Source: Planctomycetes bacterium B3_Pla (GTDB taxonomy: Bacteria; Planctomycetota; Phycisphaerae; Sedimentisphaerales; Anaerobacaceae). Taken from it: a stretch of 64,000 nucleotides of DNA. The notes beneath the pieces were generated by a model. That model made no database searches. It saw only the letters and a list, made by a program, of their open reading frames with translations, and was not told where the DNA came from. Where the stretch lies: positions 1 through 64,000 of the forward strand of contig NJBM01000004.1 in the NCBI GenBank assembly GCA_005223045.1, in the 5' to 3' direction. Shown one piece after another: positions 44,176 to 53,270 of the stretch; position 1 is the stretch's first letter, and the number at the start of each line of letters is the position of its first letter. The translations under genes and the position numbers were made by a program.

Positions 44176-44189
44176 GCTATAGTTTAGTT

Positions 44190-45230
44190 TCACTCCTCTT
44201 TTATGCTCTTTTCCTTGATCCCTTTTATCATCATCGGCACGACTTCATTCAAGTCGCCGAGTATTTTGTAATGCGCGACGCCGAAAATCGGCGCTTCGGG
44301 GTCGTTGTTGATCGCGACGATTTTCTGGCTCTGCGACATTCCCGCCTGATGCTGGATCGCGCCGCTTATTCCGACTGCGATATACAAGCTCGGGCGCACC
44401 GTCGTGCCGGTCTGGCCGACCTGATGATCGTGGTCGATGTAGCCTAAGTCAACCGCCGCCCTGGTTGCCGCTGGTGCTCCGCCGAGGCAGTTTGCAAGGT
44501 TCCAGACGAGCTTGAAGTTGTCTTTACTGCCGACTCCTGCTCCGCCTGCGACGATTATTCTCGCCGCTTTGAGATCGACCTTCTTGGCGCGCTTGTGCTC
44601 TTCGAGAATCTCCAAAGGCAAATTCTGCTCGGCGAGTTGAACTTTCTCTTCGATAATCTCGCCCTTGCGCGCCGCGTCCGACTCGGGCATCGGCATTACA
44701 CCTTCGCGGACGGTGGCCATCTGGGGCCAGCGGTCGTGATTGATAATCGTCGCGACGATATTTCCGCCGAAGGCGGGCCTGATCTGGAACAGCAGATTCT
44801 TGTGGATCTTCTTGTCCTTGACGGTCGTGTGGTCGCCGATTTGCAGGTCCGTGCAGTCGGCGGTAAGACCAGCCTTTGTCGCACTTGCGATCCGCGGCGC
44901 CAAATCCCTCCCGGCAATCGTCGCACCGTAGAGCACAATCTGAGGCTCGTGTTTTTGAATCAAATCGTACATCACCTTTGCGTAGCTGTTCGTCTGGTAA
45001 TCGCCCAGCAGCGGATGCTCGGCCAAGTAAACCTTGTCGGCCCCGTACTGCATCACCTTTGTGGCAAGGTCCTTGACGCCGTCGCCCAAAACCACCGCGG
45101 CTAACTTCACCCCTAACGTATCTGCCAAATGCCGGGCCTTGCTCATCAGCTCTATCGACGTATCTTCCAATTGCCCGTTATGCTGCTCGGCAAAAACCCA
45201 AACTTCACCTTTTCTATTCACATCTATCAT
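44190..45230 (-). CDS. etfA: Electron transfer flavoprotein, alpha subunit
   Basis: FAD-binding subunit of ETF, 346 residues. The C-terminal FAD domain shows 'GQTGTTVRPSLYIAVGISGA' then 'IQHQAGMSQSQKIVAINNDPEAPIF', the family signature. The N-terminal domain opens 'VWVFAEQHNGQLEDTSIELM'. It transfers electrons between acyl-CoA dehydrogenase and the quinone pool or ferredoxin. Preceded by etfB, followed by the dehydrogenase. About 70-120-base gaps contain dispersed palindromes rather than terminators. Confidence 0.95.
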   Translation of the reverse strand: MIDVNRKGEVWVFAEQHNGQLEDTSIELMSKARHLADTLGVKLAAVVLGDGVKDLATKVMQYGADKVYLAEHPLLGDYQTNSYAKVMYDLIQKHEPQIVLYGATIAGRDLAPRIASATKAGLTADCTDLQIGDHTTVKDKKIHKNLLFQIRPAFGGNIVATIINHDRWPQMATVREGVMPMPESDAARKGEIIEEKVQLAEQNLPLEILEEHKRAKKVDLKAARIIVAGGAGVGSKDNFKLVWNLANCLGGAPAATRAAVDLGYIDHDHQVGQTGTTVRPSLYIAVGISGAIQHQAGMSQSQKIVAINNDPEAPIFGVAHYKILGDLNEVVPMMIKGIKEKSIKEE

Positions 45231-45264
45231 GATTTCGTCGCTCGTATATCGTATTGCGTATTGC

Positions 45265-45288
45265 GTAGGGTGGGGCTTGCCCCACCAT
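45265..45288. repeat. GGTGGGGC palindrome between etfA and etfB
   Basis: GGTGGGGCTTGCCCCACC is a near-perfect hairpin preceded by GTAG. The same unit, often as inverted pairs, occurs at 53201-53266 and 60836-60890. Here it lies inside an operon, so it does not act as an absolute terminator. Confidence 0.7.
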
Positions 45289-45302
45289 CGACATTCATGG
45301 TT

Positions 45303-46214
45303 CTACGCTATGATTTTGTCATCGATAAGCTCGTGTATCATATTTGAAATTGCCTCTTCGGTCGCCTCAATCTCTTTGGTTTCTTTGGCTGCTAAGACTA
45401 CGCTCTGGATGCGATGGACTTTGGTCGGCGAGCCGCTCTGGCCGCACCATTCCAGGTCGGCCTCGACAATATCGAGGTCCAACTGTTTGATAAGTGAGCC
45501 GGCCGCTTCCAACTTGCTGCATCTATGCTCGACCAACTCTTTGATGTCCTCTTCGTCGGCGTCGGTATTCTCGGCTTTGATTCTCTGTTCTACCTCCATC
45601 GGCGTGCATGCGTTCTTGTATTTCATCATTTTCTTGGCCGCGGCGACTCTCGGCTCATTCGCATCTCCGACAACGGTCAGTAATACCGGCAGGTCGGCCT
45701 TGACCTGTTGCCAGCCGTTGCCGATATTCCGCCTGGCTGTGATGGTCCTGCCGTCAAGCTCTTCCAGCTCTTCGACGTAGGTGATCTGCGTAACGCCCAG
45801 CTTCTCTGCTAATTGCGGGCCGACCTGCGCCGTGTCGCCGTCAATCGCCTGCCTGCCGCACAGAACGATATCGTAATCGAGCCTCTTGACCGCACAGCTA
45901 AGGATATAGCTTGTCGCCAACGTATCGCTCGCGGCACATCGCCGGTCGGTTAGCAGGATCGCCTCGTCGGCCCCGCGATACAGCGAATCGCGGAGAACCG
46001 CACTTGCGGCCGGCAGCCCCATCGTGATAACGGTGATATGCCCGCCGAACTTATCTTTGACCTGCAACGCCAATTCGAGGGCGTTAAGGTCTTCCGGGTT
46101 GAAGATGGCCGGCAGCGCAGAACGCTTGACCGTCCCGTCGTCGTTCATCACGTCGCCCGTAATCCTTTTAGTATCAGGCACTTGCTTTACAAGCACAACG
46201 CAGTTATAAGCCAC
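45303..46214 (-). CDS. etfB: Electron transfer flavoprotein, beta subunit
   Basis: First gene of the etfB-etfA-acd operon, 303 residues. AMP/FAD-site signatures are 'CVVLVKQVPDTKRITGD', 'NPEDLNALELALQVKD' and 'CGRQAIDGDTAQVGPQLAEKLG'. The last motif is of the type found in anaerobes with electron-bifurcating ETFs, where beta binds a second FAD. At about 300 residues it is longer than mitochondrial EtfB. Whether it bifurcates cannot be decided from sequence reading alone. Confidence 0.94.
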   Translation of the reverse strand: MAYNCVVLVKQVPDTKRITGDVMNDDGTVKRSALPAIFNPEDLNALELALQVKDKFGGHITVITMGLPAASAVLRDSLYRGADEAILLTDRRCAASDTLATSYILSCAVKRLDYDIVLCGRQAIDGDTAQVGPQLAEKLGVTQITYVEELEELDGRTITARRNIGNGWQQVKADLPVLLTVVGDANEPRVAAAKKMMKYKNACTPMEVEQRIKAENTDADEEDIKELVEHRCSKLEAAGSLIKQLDLDIVEADLEWCGQSGSPTKVHRIQSVVLAAKETKEIEATEEAISNMIHELIDDKIIA

Positions 46215-46333
46215 TTGTTATCTCCTTGTCTGGCTTTTATGTTCATCAAGAATAGCTCTCATCCGAGACACGAGGAACGTATTTTAGTGGGAATCACGCG
46301 CAAGTCAAGCCTAAAGAGCAGATCACTGATGAA

Positions 46334-46561
46334 TTAGTCATTCAGTTGATCAGTTGACCGGTAAATCTCAATTTTTATCCATGAAATCAATTCTATCTTG
46401 ATATAGTAGTCTTTTTGGCCGGTCGAAACGGTGTCCAGGCGAAGGCCCGCAATTGCCCCCTTGTAGTGCGGAGATAAACTCAAATCAATCTCATAGATAC
46501 TGTAGCACCCATCCGGCCGAATGTCGAATTTTGACAACACACAACACACAACATACGACAT
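46334..46561 (-). pseudogene. C-terminal remnant of a carbohydrate-active secreted enzyme
   Basis: The middle of this 75-codon frame, 'FDIRPDGCYSIYEIDLSLSP' followed by 'HYKGAIAGLRLDTVSTGQKDYYIKIELISW', has the pattern of the C-terminal sugar-binding module of planctomycetal glycoside hydrolases ('...W.GTI..LRLDP....G....IDYI'). The start region is made of the ACACAACAC repeat and is not part of the original gene. It seems to be a truncated piece lacking the catalytic domain. No trace of the rest is visible nearby. Confidence 0.4.
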
Positions 46562-46684
46562 GCGAGATACGAAATACGATATACGAAATACGCCCTTTTA
46601 ATGTTAAAAGTGCTAAACCCTAAAGGGGAAAAGGCCGATGCTGTTGCTTGTGCTATCATTGCGAAAAGAAATCGTAGATTTTCT

Positions 46685-46712
46685 TTGACAATGGTTCTTT
46701 TAGACCGATAAT
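46685..46712 (+). promoter_or_regulatory. Probable sigma-70 promoter of the kinase gene
   Basis: TTGACA (46685-46690), 16-base spacer, GATAAT (46707-46712). It lies 100 bases before the kinase start codon and faces the right way. Confidence 0.45.
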
Positions 46713-46811
46713 GAGTGCAATTGGGTTATTGGATTATTAGTTGTGTGTAGAAACTAAGGCCAATGGATTGGCTCCTCAGAGGGCGCATTTCGGTTTACCT
46801 GAGTGATACTT

Positions 46812-48038
46812 ATGACGACCGAAACAAACTACGATACGGTGTTCGGTAAAATGGTTGTTGAACGTGGACTGTGCACCGATGAGGAGCTGCGTCGCTCACT
46901 CAAGGAATTGCAGACCCGCCGGAAGATCAAACCTGCAATACTCAAAGATCTTATGGTCGAGCTTGACTTTATCACCGCGAGTCAGGCTGAGAGATTGAAG
47001 ACAAGCCTCAAAGAGAGCAAAGCGGCGGTAAAAAAGATTCCCGGCTACAAAATCATCGGTAAACTCGGCGCCGGGGCGATGGCTGTCGTGTATAAGGCAA
47101 AGCAGTTGAGTTTGAACCGGATGGTTGCGATCAAGGTTCTGCCGAAACGGTTCAGTGAAAATCCCGAATACGTCGAGCGGTTTTATAAGGAAGGCCAGGC
47201 CGCCGGGAGCCTCAATCATCCCAACATCGTCCAGGCTATCGACGTCGGCGAGGCAGGGGGGTATCACTATTTTGTGATGGAGTATGTCGAGGGCAAGACC
47301 ATATCTGACGATCTGGTGGCCGGACAGATATTCTCCGAAGCCGAGGCGCTTGAGATAATCATTCAGGTCGCTAATGCGCTCGCTCATGCTCACGCTTGCA
47401 GTCTTATTCACCGCGATGTCAAGCCCAAGAACATTATGATAAGCAACAATGGGACGGTCAAACTTGCCGACATGGGTCTTGCACGCGCGACGACGGACAT
47501 CGAGGCCGCACAGAGCGAGGCGGGCAAGGCCTACGGAACTCCGTATTACATCGCGCCGGAACAGATTCGCGGCAAGATTGACATCGACGGCAGAGCCGAC
47601 ATTTACGGCCTGGGCGCAACTTTGTATCACATGCTCACCGGGCGCGTGCCGTTTATGGCGGAGGATTCAGCCGATGTCATGCGAAAGCACCTGAGAGAAA
47701 AGCTGGTTCCGCCGGATCATATCAATACTTCGTTGTCGGCGGGGGTCTCGGAAGTTGTTGAGATCATGATGGCCAAACGCAGAGAAGACCGCTATCATAA
47801 CGTCGAGGAGCTGCTGACGGATCTGGAAGCTCTTAGCAATGGCCGGCTGCCGGTTCAGGCGCACAGGAGGTTTGATGTTTCGATGCTCGAGCAGTTGGAA
47901 GAGGGCGATGCGGTTGAGGCCAAGGAAAAAGTCTATGAAGAAGAGACTATCGCCAATTACCGAATGGCAATATTGATCCTGACCACAGTCGCGGCGGTCT
48001 TCCTGCTCGTCATTGTTCTGCTTCTCTTGCTCAAGTAA
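46812..48038 (+). CDS. Membrane-anchored Ser/Thr protein kinase with GspE-N-like domain
   Basis: A 408-residue kinase. Residues about 1-70 (FGKMVVERGLCTDEELRRSL) resemble the GspE/MshE N-terminal domain. The Hanks-type kinase fills about 80-345: glycine loop 'LGAGAMAVVYKAK', ATP lysine K108, catalytic D202 in HRDVKPKN and DMG at 220-222 in place of DFG. A membrane helix of about 24 residues ends the protein (residues about 384-406), so the kinase faces the cytosol and no sensor domain lies outside. The ATG at 46812 is the more natural start; a GTG lies three codons earlier. Substrate unknown. Confidence 0.9.
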   Translation: MTTETNYDTVFGKMVVERGLCTDEELRRSLKELQTRRKIKPAILKDLMVELDFITASQAERLKTSLKESKAAVKKIPGYKIIGKLGAGAMAVVYKAKQLSLNRMVAIKVLPKRFSENPEYVERFYKEGQAAGSLNHPNIVQAIDVGEAGGYHYFVMEYVEGKTISDDLVAGQIFSEAEALEIIIQVANALAHAHACSLIHRDVKPKNIMISNNGTVKLADMGLARATTDIEAAQSEAGKAYGTPYYIAPEQIRGKIDIDGRADIYGLGATLYHMLTGRVPFMAEDSADVMRKHLREKLVPPDHINTSLSAGVSEVVEIMMAKRREDRYHNVEELLTDLEALSNGRLPVQAHRRFDVSMLEQLEEGDAVEAKEKVYEEETIANYRMAILILTTVAAVFLLVIVLLLLLK

Positions 48039-48101
48039 TCAACAGTGCCGGCATCGGCGCACAAGCAGAAACCTTAATCATAGATCAATAACAATTTATC
48101 A

Positions 48102-48470
48102 ATGAGTCCATGCCTCGATGCGGCGCACATTTCTCTTCCGAGGATCAAGGTCGCCGTAGTAATCGACTTCGATTCGATAAGAATCACTCCGCCCGTGACC
48201 GACCTTGCCAATGGCATGCTCCGGTTCTCAATTGTGGGCGGCAGACCGGACCCCATCGACTGGCCCGACTATTTCGACCAGGACAAACTCCTCCAGTTCC
48301 TGGCCGGCTACCGCAACGTTATCCAACTGAACGAAAACACTCTAAATTCGCTGCTGGACCTAATGATTGAAACGATGATTGCCGAGGCGATTTTGACCAT
48401 CGCCACCACCGGCTTCTTCGGCCGCTTCCACGGCACAGATTTCCTGCAAATGATCCGTAGAAAAGCCTAA
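48102..48470 (+). pseudogene. C-terminal fragment of an aminoglycoside-phosphotransferase-fold protein
   Basis: The 122-codon frame contains 'VAVVIDFDSIRITPPVTDLANG' and 'RPDPIDWPDYFDQDKLLQFLAGYR', the metal-binding D-F-D segment and C-terminal helices of APH/choline-kinase-fold enzymes. The N-terminal lobe and the catalytic HGD motif are missing and are not found upstream, so this is a remnant. A translation start at 48102 would produce only this piece. Confidence 0.5.
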
Positions 48471-48537
48471 CGGCTGAATAAGAAACGTGAAGAACTCACA
48501 AAACTGATTCGGACAGAAACCTCCGTTGTGGCTGTGC

Positions 48538-49731
48538 TCAGCCCTTGAGGAAAATCACTAACACGAGGATAGCGCCAAATGCAATCGCGCAAGGCACTAT
48601 GAAAATAGAGCGCCACTGGAACTTGCCGTCTTTCCTGAACTTGTCCATTATCACGCCGGCGAACTGCGTGCCGGCAAAAAGGCCGACGCCTGTAGTGGTG
48701 GCAAAAAGCAGCGACTGCACCGAGCCTCGTATCTCATCCGACGCAAGCGAGTTTGCGAATATCTGTCCGACGATGACGAAAAGCACGTAGGCCAGGCCGT
48801 GGAATGGCTGGCAGGCAATGATGATCCATCGCGGTTTCTGCACTACGTAGGCTACGTACAGTACGAACCAGCAGGCTGCTCCGACGACGAGGGTCCATTT
48901 CGTCCCGATCTGGTCCATGAGGCTGGCCATCAGGGCGACCGTGGCTATTGCCTGTACGGCCTGTGCGATGCCCATCGAGGCGGGGACGTTCTTGGCGGGT
49001 ATCCCGCGGTCCTGCATAAACGGCGCTGTGCCGAGGAAGTAGAACTGCATCAGGGCGAAGAAGACCATTGAGACGGCTATGAAGACAAGGAAGTTAAAGC
49101 CTGTGAACATGCTCATAGCCTGAAGTATTGGGGCCGTGCCGGCGCCGGCGGGTGGCGTATCGGGCAGAAAGAAGCAGCCGAGGCCCATTATCACCGACAG
49201 GACAGCCGCGAGGTAGAGGCAGTCGCTTCCTTTCTCGCCGGTCTTGAATTTCCAGCGCCAGCCCGTGAGTGACCAGGCGATCAGTGCCCAGCCGATAGGG
49301 GCCCAGATAAAGATGTTTGCGGACGCGGCGTTGATTGCGTCCTCGTTGTCATAGACCTTACCCAAATGGTGGAACATCAGGGAATTCACCAGTGGCAGCG
49401 TGGCGCAGTAGCAGAGTGAGTAGAGAAACATTACAACGAGCAGGCTCTTGAACGTTGTCTTGCGCACAGCGACGTACATGCAAACTGCGCCGAGCAGGTG
49501 AGCTATGGCGAGGATGATCTCGGTATTCACATATTTATCGGCGAGCTGCCCCGACACTAACGGCATGAAAATACATGCGATCGGGAAAGTCGCGTAAATC
49601 CATCCGGTTTGTTTGCCGCTCATCTTTAGCGGGCCAAGAAGCCGTGCCGCCAGCACCGGCATCCAGGCTCCCCAGATCGCGTACTCCATGAACATCGCAA
49701 AGCTCAGGGCGAAGTACAGTTTCCACTCCAT
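48538..49731 (-). CDS. MFS transporter, nucleoside:H+ symporter family
   Basis: A 397-residue inner-membrane protein with 12 hydrophobic segments. 'FMEYAIWGAWMPVLAARLL', 'SGKQTGWIYATFPIACIFMP' and 'SGQLADKY' match the NHS family (NupG/XapB-like), which imports nucleosides; planctomycetal members beside sugar genes probably import sugars or sugar derivatives. It is the last of five minus-strand genes and is preceded by a second MFS gene of the same family 10 bases away. Confidence 0.82.
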   Translation of the reverse strand: MEWKLYFALSFAMFMEYAIWGAWMPVLAARLLGPLKMSGKQTGWIYATFPIACIFMPLVSGQLADKYVNTEIILAIAHLLGAVCMYVAVRKTTFKSLLVVMFLYSLCYCATLPLVNSLMFHHLGKVYDNEDAINAASANIFIWAPIGWALIAWSLTGWRWKFKTGEKGSDCLYLAAVLSVIMGLGCFFLPDTPPAGAGTAPILQAMSMFTGFNFLVFIAVSMVFFALMQFYFLGTAPFMQDRGIPAKNVPASMGIAQAVQAIATVALMASLMDQIGTKWTLVVGAACWFVLYVAYVVQKPRWIIIACQPFHGLAYVLFVIVGQIFANSLASDEIRGSVQSLLFATTTGVGLFAGTQFAGVIMDKFRKDGKFQWRSIFIVPCAIAFGAILVLVIFLKG

Positions 49732-49741
49732 TTTGATCTCC

Positions 49742-51019
49742 TTAACCTATGTCCGTTTGGACCTCTGGCTCCTGCTCAGCCGATGCCGCCTGCGCAGCCT
49801 GCTTGACATTATCGCGCGGCACATCTTCTTTGAATACAAAACAGAATACCCCTAATAACACTGCTGAAATGATCATGGTGATAATCCATATAGGATTCCA
49901 ACTCACGCCTGCTTCAGTGGTGTAGATCTCGATGAGCCTCCCATTGAAGAAATTACCGATAAACATGCCGACGCCAAAGCAGATCAGAACGATCAAACCC
50001 TGGGCCTGGGCGCGAATCTCAGGAGGCGCCTTTTTGTCCACGTACACCTGGCCGCCAACGAAGAAAAAGCCGAAGATAATTCCGTGTACGAGAATGGCCA
50101 GGTAGTACAGTGTTGTTTGATCGTACATCCCACCACCCAGGAACGCCACGTATCGCACTAACAAAGCTATCAGACCCACAGCCATAGCCCACTTGACGCC
50201 GAAACGCACAAGGGCTATCGGGACCAGCAGCATGACAAACATTTCGACGAACTGCCCCCAATTCATCGTTATCGTGATCTTCTCGAAGCCCTGATCCTGA
50301 AGAAACTGGGAGCCGTAAGACCAGTACATGGTAAAAGGGATCATTACAAACATCGAGACGAGGATAAACAATAAGAAGTTCCGGTCCTTGAGCAGAGTGA
50401 GCGCCCGCAGGCCGAGCGCGTCCATGATCGAGGCTTCCTTGCCCTTTCCCGGCGGCGGTGTATTGGGTAGTGCAAAGCCAAAGAAGGCCGTCACCAGCGC
50501 CGTGGCGGCACCGCACATCAGAGGAATACTCGTGCCATCGATCATCTTTTCACCGAACATCTTCCATCCGGCCACAAAGCTGAAAACACCGGAGGCGACC
50601 CAGCCGATAGAGCCGAAGACGCGAATCTGGGGGAACTTCTCCGACGGGTAGTTTGCCATCGCGATCGCATTGGTCAGGCTCCACGTCGGCATGTAGCAGA
50701 ACATTGCCAGCAGCAAGATCACGAACAGTCCCATTGGATTGGTCTGCCGGGCGGCGAGCAAGAACAGCACGGCGCAGCCGAAATTCAGGACCGTCAGCAC
50801 CTTCTGGCTGGCGAAATGACGATCCGCGATCATACAGATGATCGGCGCGACCAGACAGCCCAGCGCCATCGAGCTGAGGATCGTGGCCTTGTACATGCCC
50901 TCCACTCCCATATTGGTGAGATAGGCAGCCAGGGGCACCGACCACACGGCCAACATCATGTACTGCAGGAACATCATAATGCTCAGGCGAATCCTGACGC
51001 TTGTTGAGGCCTTGTCCAT
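49742..51019 (-). CDS. MFS transporter, nucleoside:H+ symporter family, second copy
   Basis: A 425-residue membrane protein with 12 predicted spans, related to the next gene but diverged: 'LQYMMLAVWSVPLAAYLTN', 'ATILSSMALGCLVAPIICMIADRHF', 'VFGSIGWVASGVFSF'. The C-terminal tail (EEDVPRDNVKQ..., then Gln/Ala-rich) is cytosolic. Two adjacent transporters of one family suggest either import of two related sugars or a heteromeric pair. It is preceded by GGAG and follows the isomerase gene by 60 bases. Confidence 0.82.
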   Translation of the reverse strand: MDKASTSVRIRLSIMMFLQYMMLAVWSVPLAAYLTNMGVEGMYKATILSSMALGCLVAPIICMIADRHFASQKVLTVLNFGCAVLFLLAARQTNPMGLFVILLLAMFCYMPTWSLTNAIAMANYPSEKFPQIRVFGSIGWVASGVFSFVAGWKMFGEKMIDGTSIPLMCGAATALVTAFFGFALPNTPPPGKGKEASIMDALGLRALTLLKDRNFLLFILVSMFVMIPFTMYWSYGSQFLQDQGFEKITITMNWGQFVEMFVMLLVPIALVRFGVKWAMAVGLIALLVRYVAFLGGGMYDQTTLYYLAILVHGIIFGFFFVGGQVYVDKKAPPEIRAQAQGLIVLICFGVGMFIGNFFNGRLIEIYTTEAGVSWNPIWIITMIISAVLLGVFCFVFKEDVPRDNVKQAAQAASAEQEPEVQTDIG

Positions 51020-51079
51020 TTTGCTCTCCTTAACCTATTTCGAGATTCTTGCCGTCGGAGTTCGAGCTTCTAAGCGGTT

Positions 51080-51898
51080 TTAACTGCCGATGTTGCAGAG
51101 CCTGTCGGCTGCGAGCTTGATGTCGCCGGGCCGGTCGTCGCCGGCTTCGCGCTCAATTGCCAGCGCGCCGTCGAAGCCGATGTCCGTCAGGGCATTTAAG
51201 AATTTTTCGGGCTGCACCTGCCCGTCTCCCCAGGGGACCTCGGCGCCCCACGTGCCCGGCTGCTCGGTCCGGTTGGCGTCCTTGATATGAATATGCTTTA
51301 TCCACGGGGCCAGCACCTTGACTGCCGCGATGGGATCGCCCTTGTCGTACAGGATCATGTTGGCCGGGTCGAAATTGACCCCTATCGCCGGGTGATTCAA
51401 TTCCTCCATGAATTGCCGCAGCTCTTCGGCCGTTTCCTGACCCGTCTCTAACAGCAGCATAAGGTCCTTATCGCCAGCCGCATCGGCAAGTGTTCTGATC
51501 CGGTCGTAAAACTTCTTTGCATACTCGGCGTTACTCTCATCGACAAACCCGGCGTGCATCGAGAGATACTTTACGCCGAGCTTAACCGTTGCCTCGGCAG
51601 CGCCGAAGAACAGGTCGCGATTCTGCTGCCAGCAATCATCGGGCACAACGCCGCCGGTCACCTTTATGCTGTCGAGCGTCGAATAGTCCTCCTGCGGAAA
51701 ATCGATCATCGTAGAGGTCACGGTCCAGTTTTGCTTCTGCACGGCTGCCAGGTAATCGTCCCCGCCTTCTCCCACGGCAGCCCTGATCCCCAGGTGTACA
51801 TGGTTAAGCCCAATATTGCTCATAACCTTTGCTATTCCGTCAATATCCGTTTGCAGCGACCACGTGCAAACTCCTACAGGCCAATCTTTGCATTTCAT
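51080..51898 (-). CDS. Sugar phosphate isomerase/epimerase (xylose-isomerase-like TIM barrel)
   Basis: A 272-residue cytosolic TIM-barrel protein of the AP endonuclease 2/xylose isomerase-like family. Metal-site residues are in 'SMHAGFVDE', 'LLLETGQETAEE' and 'IGVNFDPANMILYDKGDP', and 'IKHIHIKDANRT' supplies a late histidine and aspartate. Such proteins act on keto- and inositol-type sugars beside Gfo/Idh oxidoreductases, as here. I use the ATG at 51898 preceded by GGAG; a TTG five codons earlier is possible. Confidence 0.85.
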   Translation of the reverse strand: MKCKDWPVGVCTWSLQTDIDGIAKVMSNIGLNHVHLGIRAAVGEGGDDYLAAVQKQNWTVTSTMIDFPQEDYSTLDSIKVTGGVVPDDCWQQNRDLFFGAAEATVKLGVKYLSMHAGFVDESNAEYAKKFYDRIRTLADAAGDKDLMLLLETGQETAEELRQFMEELNHPAIGVNFDPANMILYDKGDPIAAVKVLAPWIKHIHIKDANRTEQPGTWGAEVPWGDGQVQPEKFLNALTDIGFDGALAIEREAGDDRPGDIKLAADRLCNIGS

Positions 51899-51933
51899 TT
51901 TACGCTTCTCCAAATCAAATCCGTTATCCTTGC

Positions 51934-52953
51934 TTAGCCAATCGAAACCTTTTGTCCGGTGTTCACCGACTCCTTCTCTGCTTCGATGATTTTCACTGAA
52001 TTCATCGACTGCTCCAGAGTCGTTATCTCCTCGACCTTCTTGCCGCTTGCGGCTTTGGCGAAATGGGCAATCTGCAGGAACCAGCCGTCGCCTTCTGCCA
52101 TGTCCGGCGTAAACGCCTCGCCTTCGACAGGGCAGAGCCTGAACGCAGGATCGCGCGTCAGGTCGTAAACCAGCGTTGCCTTCTCCAGCACAATGTTGAA
52201 GCTCATCTCGAATCCGAACGCAGGCATCATCCCCCAGCCGCCCTCGGCGGTGATCGCCGTGTCATTGTCATAAAGGTACTGGGTGGAGATGTGCATCAGT
52301 CCGCCTCCGGGGCCTTTTCCCCCGACACTGCAAACAGCCTTCGGCATCCCGAACAGATACTGAACATAGTCTGTGTCATGGATGTGCAGGTCCAGGGCCA
52401 TTCCACCGCTGCGCTGCTCGTCCAGGAACCAGTTGTCGATGCTCCAGGTCGGAGCGGCGCCGAGACGCTGAAATGTCCCTGCGATGACTTTGCCGTACTC
52501 ACCGGAGTCAATTATTTCTTTCGCTTTGGCGTATTCGGGCCAGAATCGAACGCAGTGCCCGATCTGCAGCATCTTTCCGCTGCTTTTGGCTTCGGCGATC
52601 ATTCCCTTACAGTCTTCGACGGTCAGTGCCATAGGTTTTTCGCACATGACATTGAGACCTGCTGATAGCGCCTTTATTGCATTGTCCGGATGCAGGTAGG
52701 TCGGCAGCGTTATCGAAACCGCATCGAGTTTCTCCTCGGCCAACATCTTGTCGAAGTCGGCGTACACCTGCAACGTACTGAAGTCAACTTCCTCCTGCCC
52801 GTCTCCGATGTTGCCTACCGCTCTTTTCGTGTCCTCTTCAATGTTCGGATTCACGTCGCAGATCGCCACAACTTCGGCGCCTTCGACCTTCTTCCAGCAC
52901 TTATAGTGCGTCTGCCCCATAAACCCGAATCCAACGATACCAACTTTTAGCAT
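51934..52953 (-). CDS. Gfo/Idh/MocA family oxidoreductase
   Basis: A 339-residue NAD(P)-dependent sugar dehydrogenase. The Rossmann motif is GIVGFGFMGQTH, 'CEKPMALT' holds the conserved EKP, and 'DLHIHDTDYVQYLFG' is in the C-terminal substrate domain with the catalytic histidine. The start at 52953 has GGGAGG eight bases before; the frame is open to 53046. Together with the following isomerase it forms a standard 3-keto-sugar or inositol-type oxidation module in planctomycetes. Substrate unknown. Confidence 0.92.
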   Translation of the reverse strand: MLKVGIVGFGFMGQTHYKCWKKVEGAEVVAICDVNPNIEEDTKRAVGNIGDGQEEVDFSTLQVYADFDKMLAEEKLDAVSITLPTYLHPDNAIKALSAGLNVMCEKPMALTVEDCKGMIAEAKSSGKMLQIGHCVRFWPEYAKAKEIIDSGEYGKVIAGTFQRLGAAPTWSIDNWFLDEQRSGGMALDLHIHDTDYVQYLFGMPKAVCSVGGKGPGGGLMHISTQYLYDNDTAITAEGGWGMMPAFGFEMSFNIVLEKATLVYDLTRDPAFRLCPVEGEAFTPDMAEGDGWFLQIAHFAKAASGKKVEEITTLEQSMNSVKIIEAEKESVNTGQKVSIG

Positions 52954-53270
52954 AGTAGTAATCCTCCCGTTTATTGCCGGTCGTTTTCGTTCTCTCTCGT
53001 CATAACGCAGGCATTCTATCAGAGCCGGCACCGTTGGCCAACACATTTGCCTAAAAATTATCCGGGCCTTTCGTGCTACGACTCCCGCAAGTGGAAGGGC
53101 CGGAAGGTATTTATACGGATCGTCGACAAGGCCCGCGGCTCATGGGGCCACACAAACTTCGGCGGAATCTATCACGTCGGTGGCGATAGACCGCAGAAGC
53201 GTAGGGTGGGGCTTGCCCCACCATCATGATGTCTGAACGGGAACGGTGGGGCAAGCCCCACCCTACATGG
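52954..53270. other. Intergenic gap with paired GGTGGGGC palindromes
   Basis: No gene is supported. Two units facing each other, GTAG-GGTGGGGCTTGCCCCACC (53201-53224) and its inverse (53245-53266), could form a large composite hairpin between the glycoside hydrolase and the oxidoreductase gene, and may act as a partial terminator or RNA-processing site. Confidence 0.55.
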
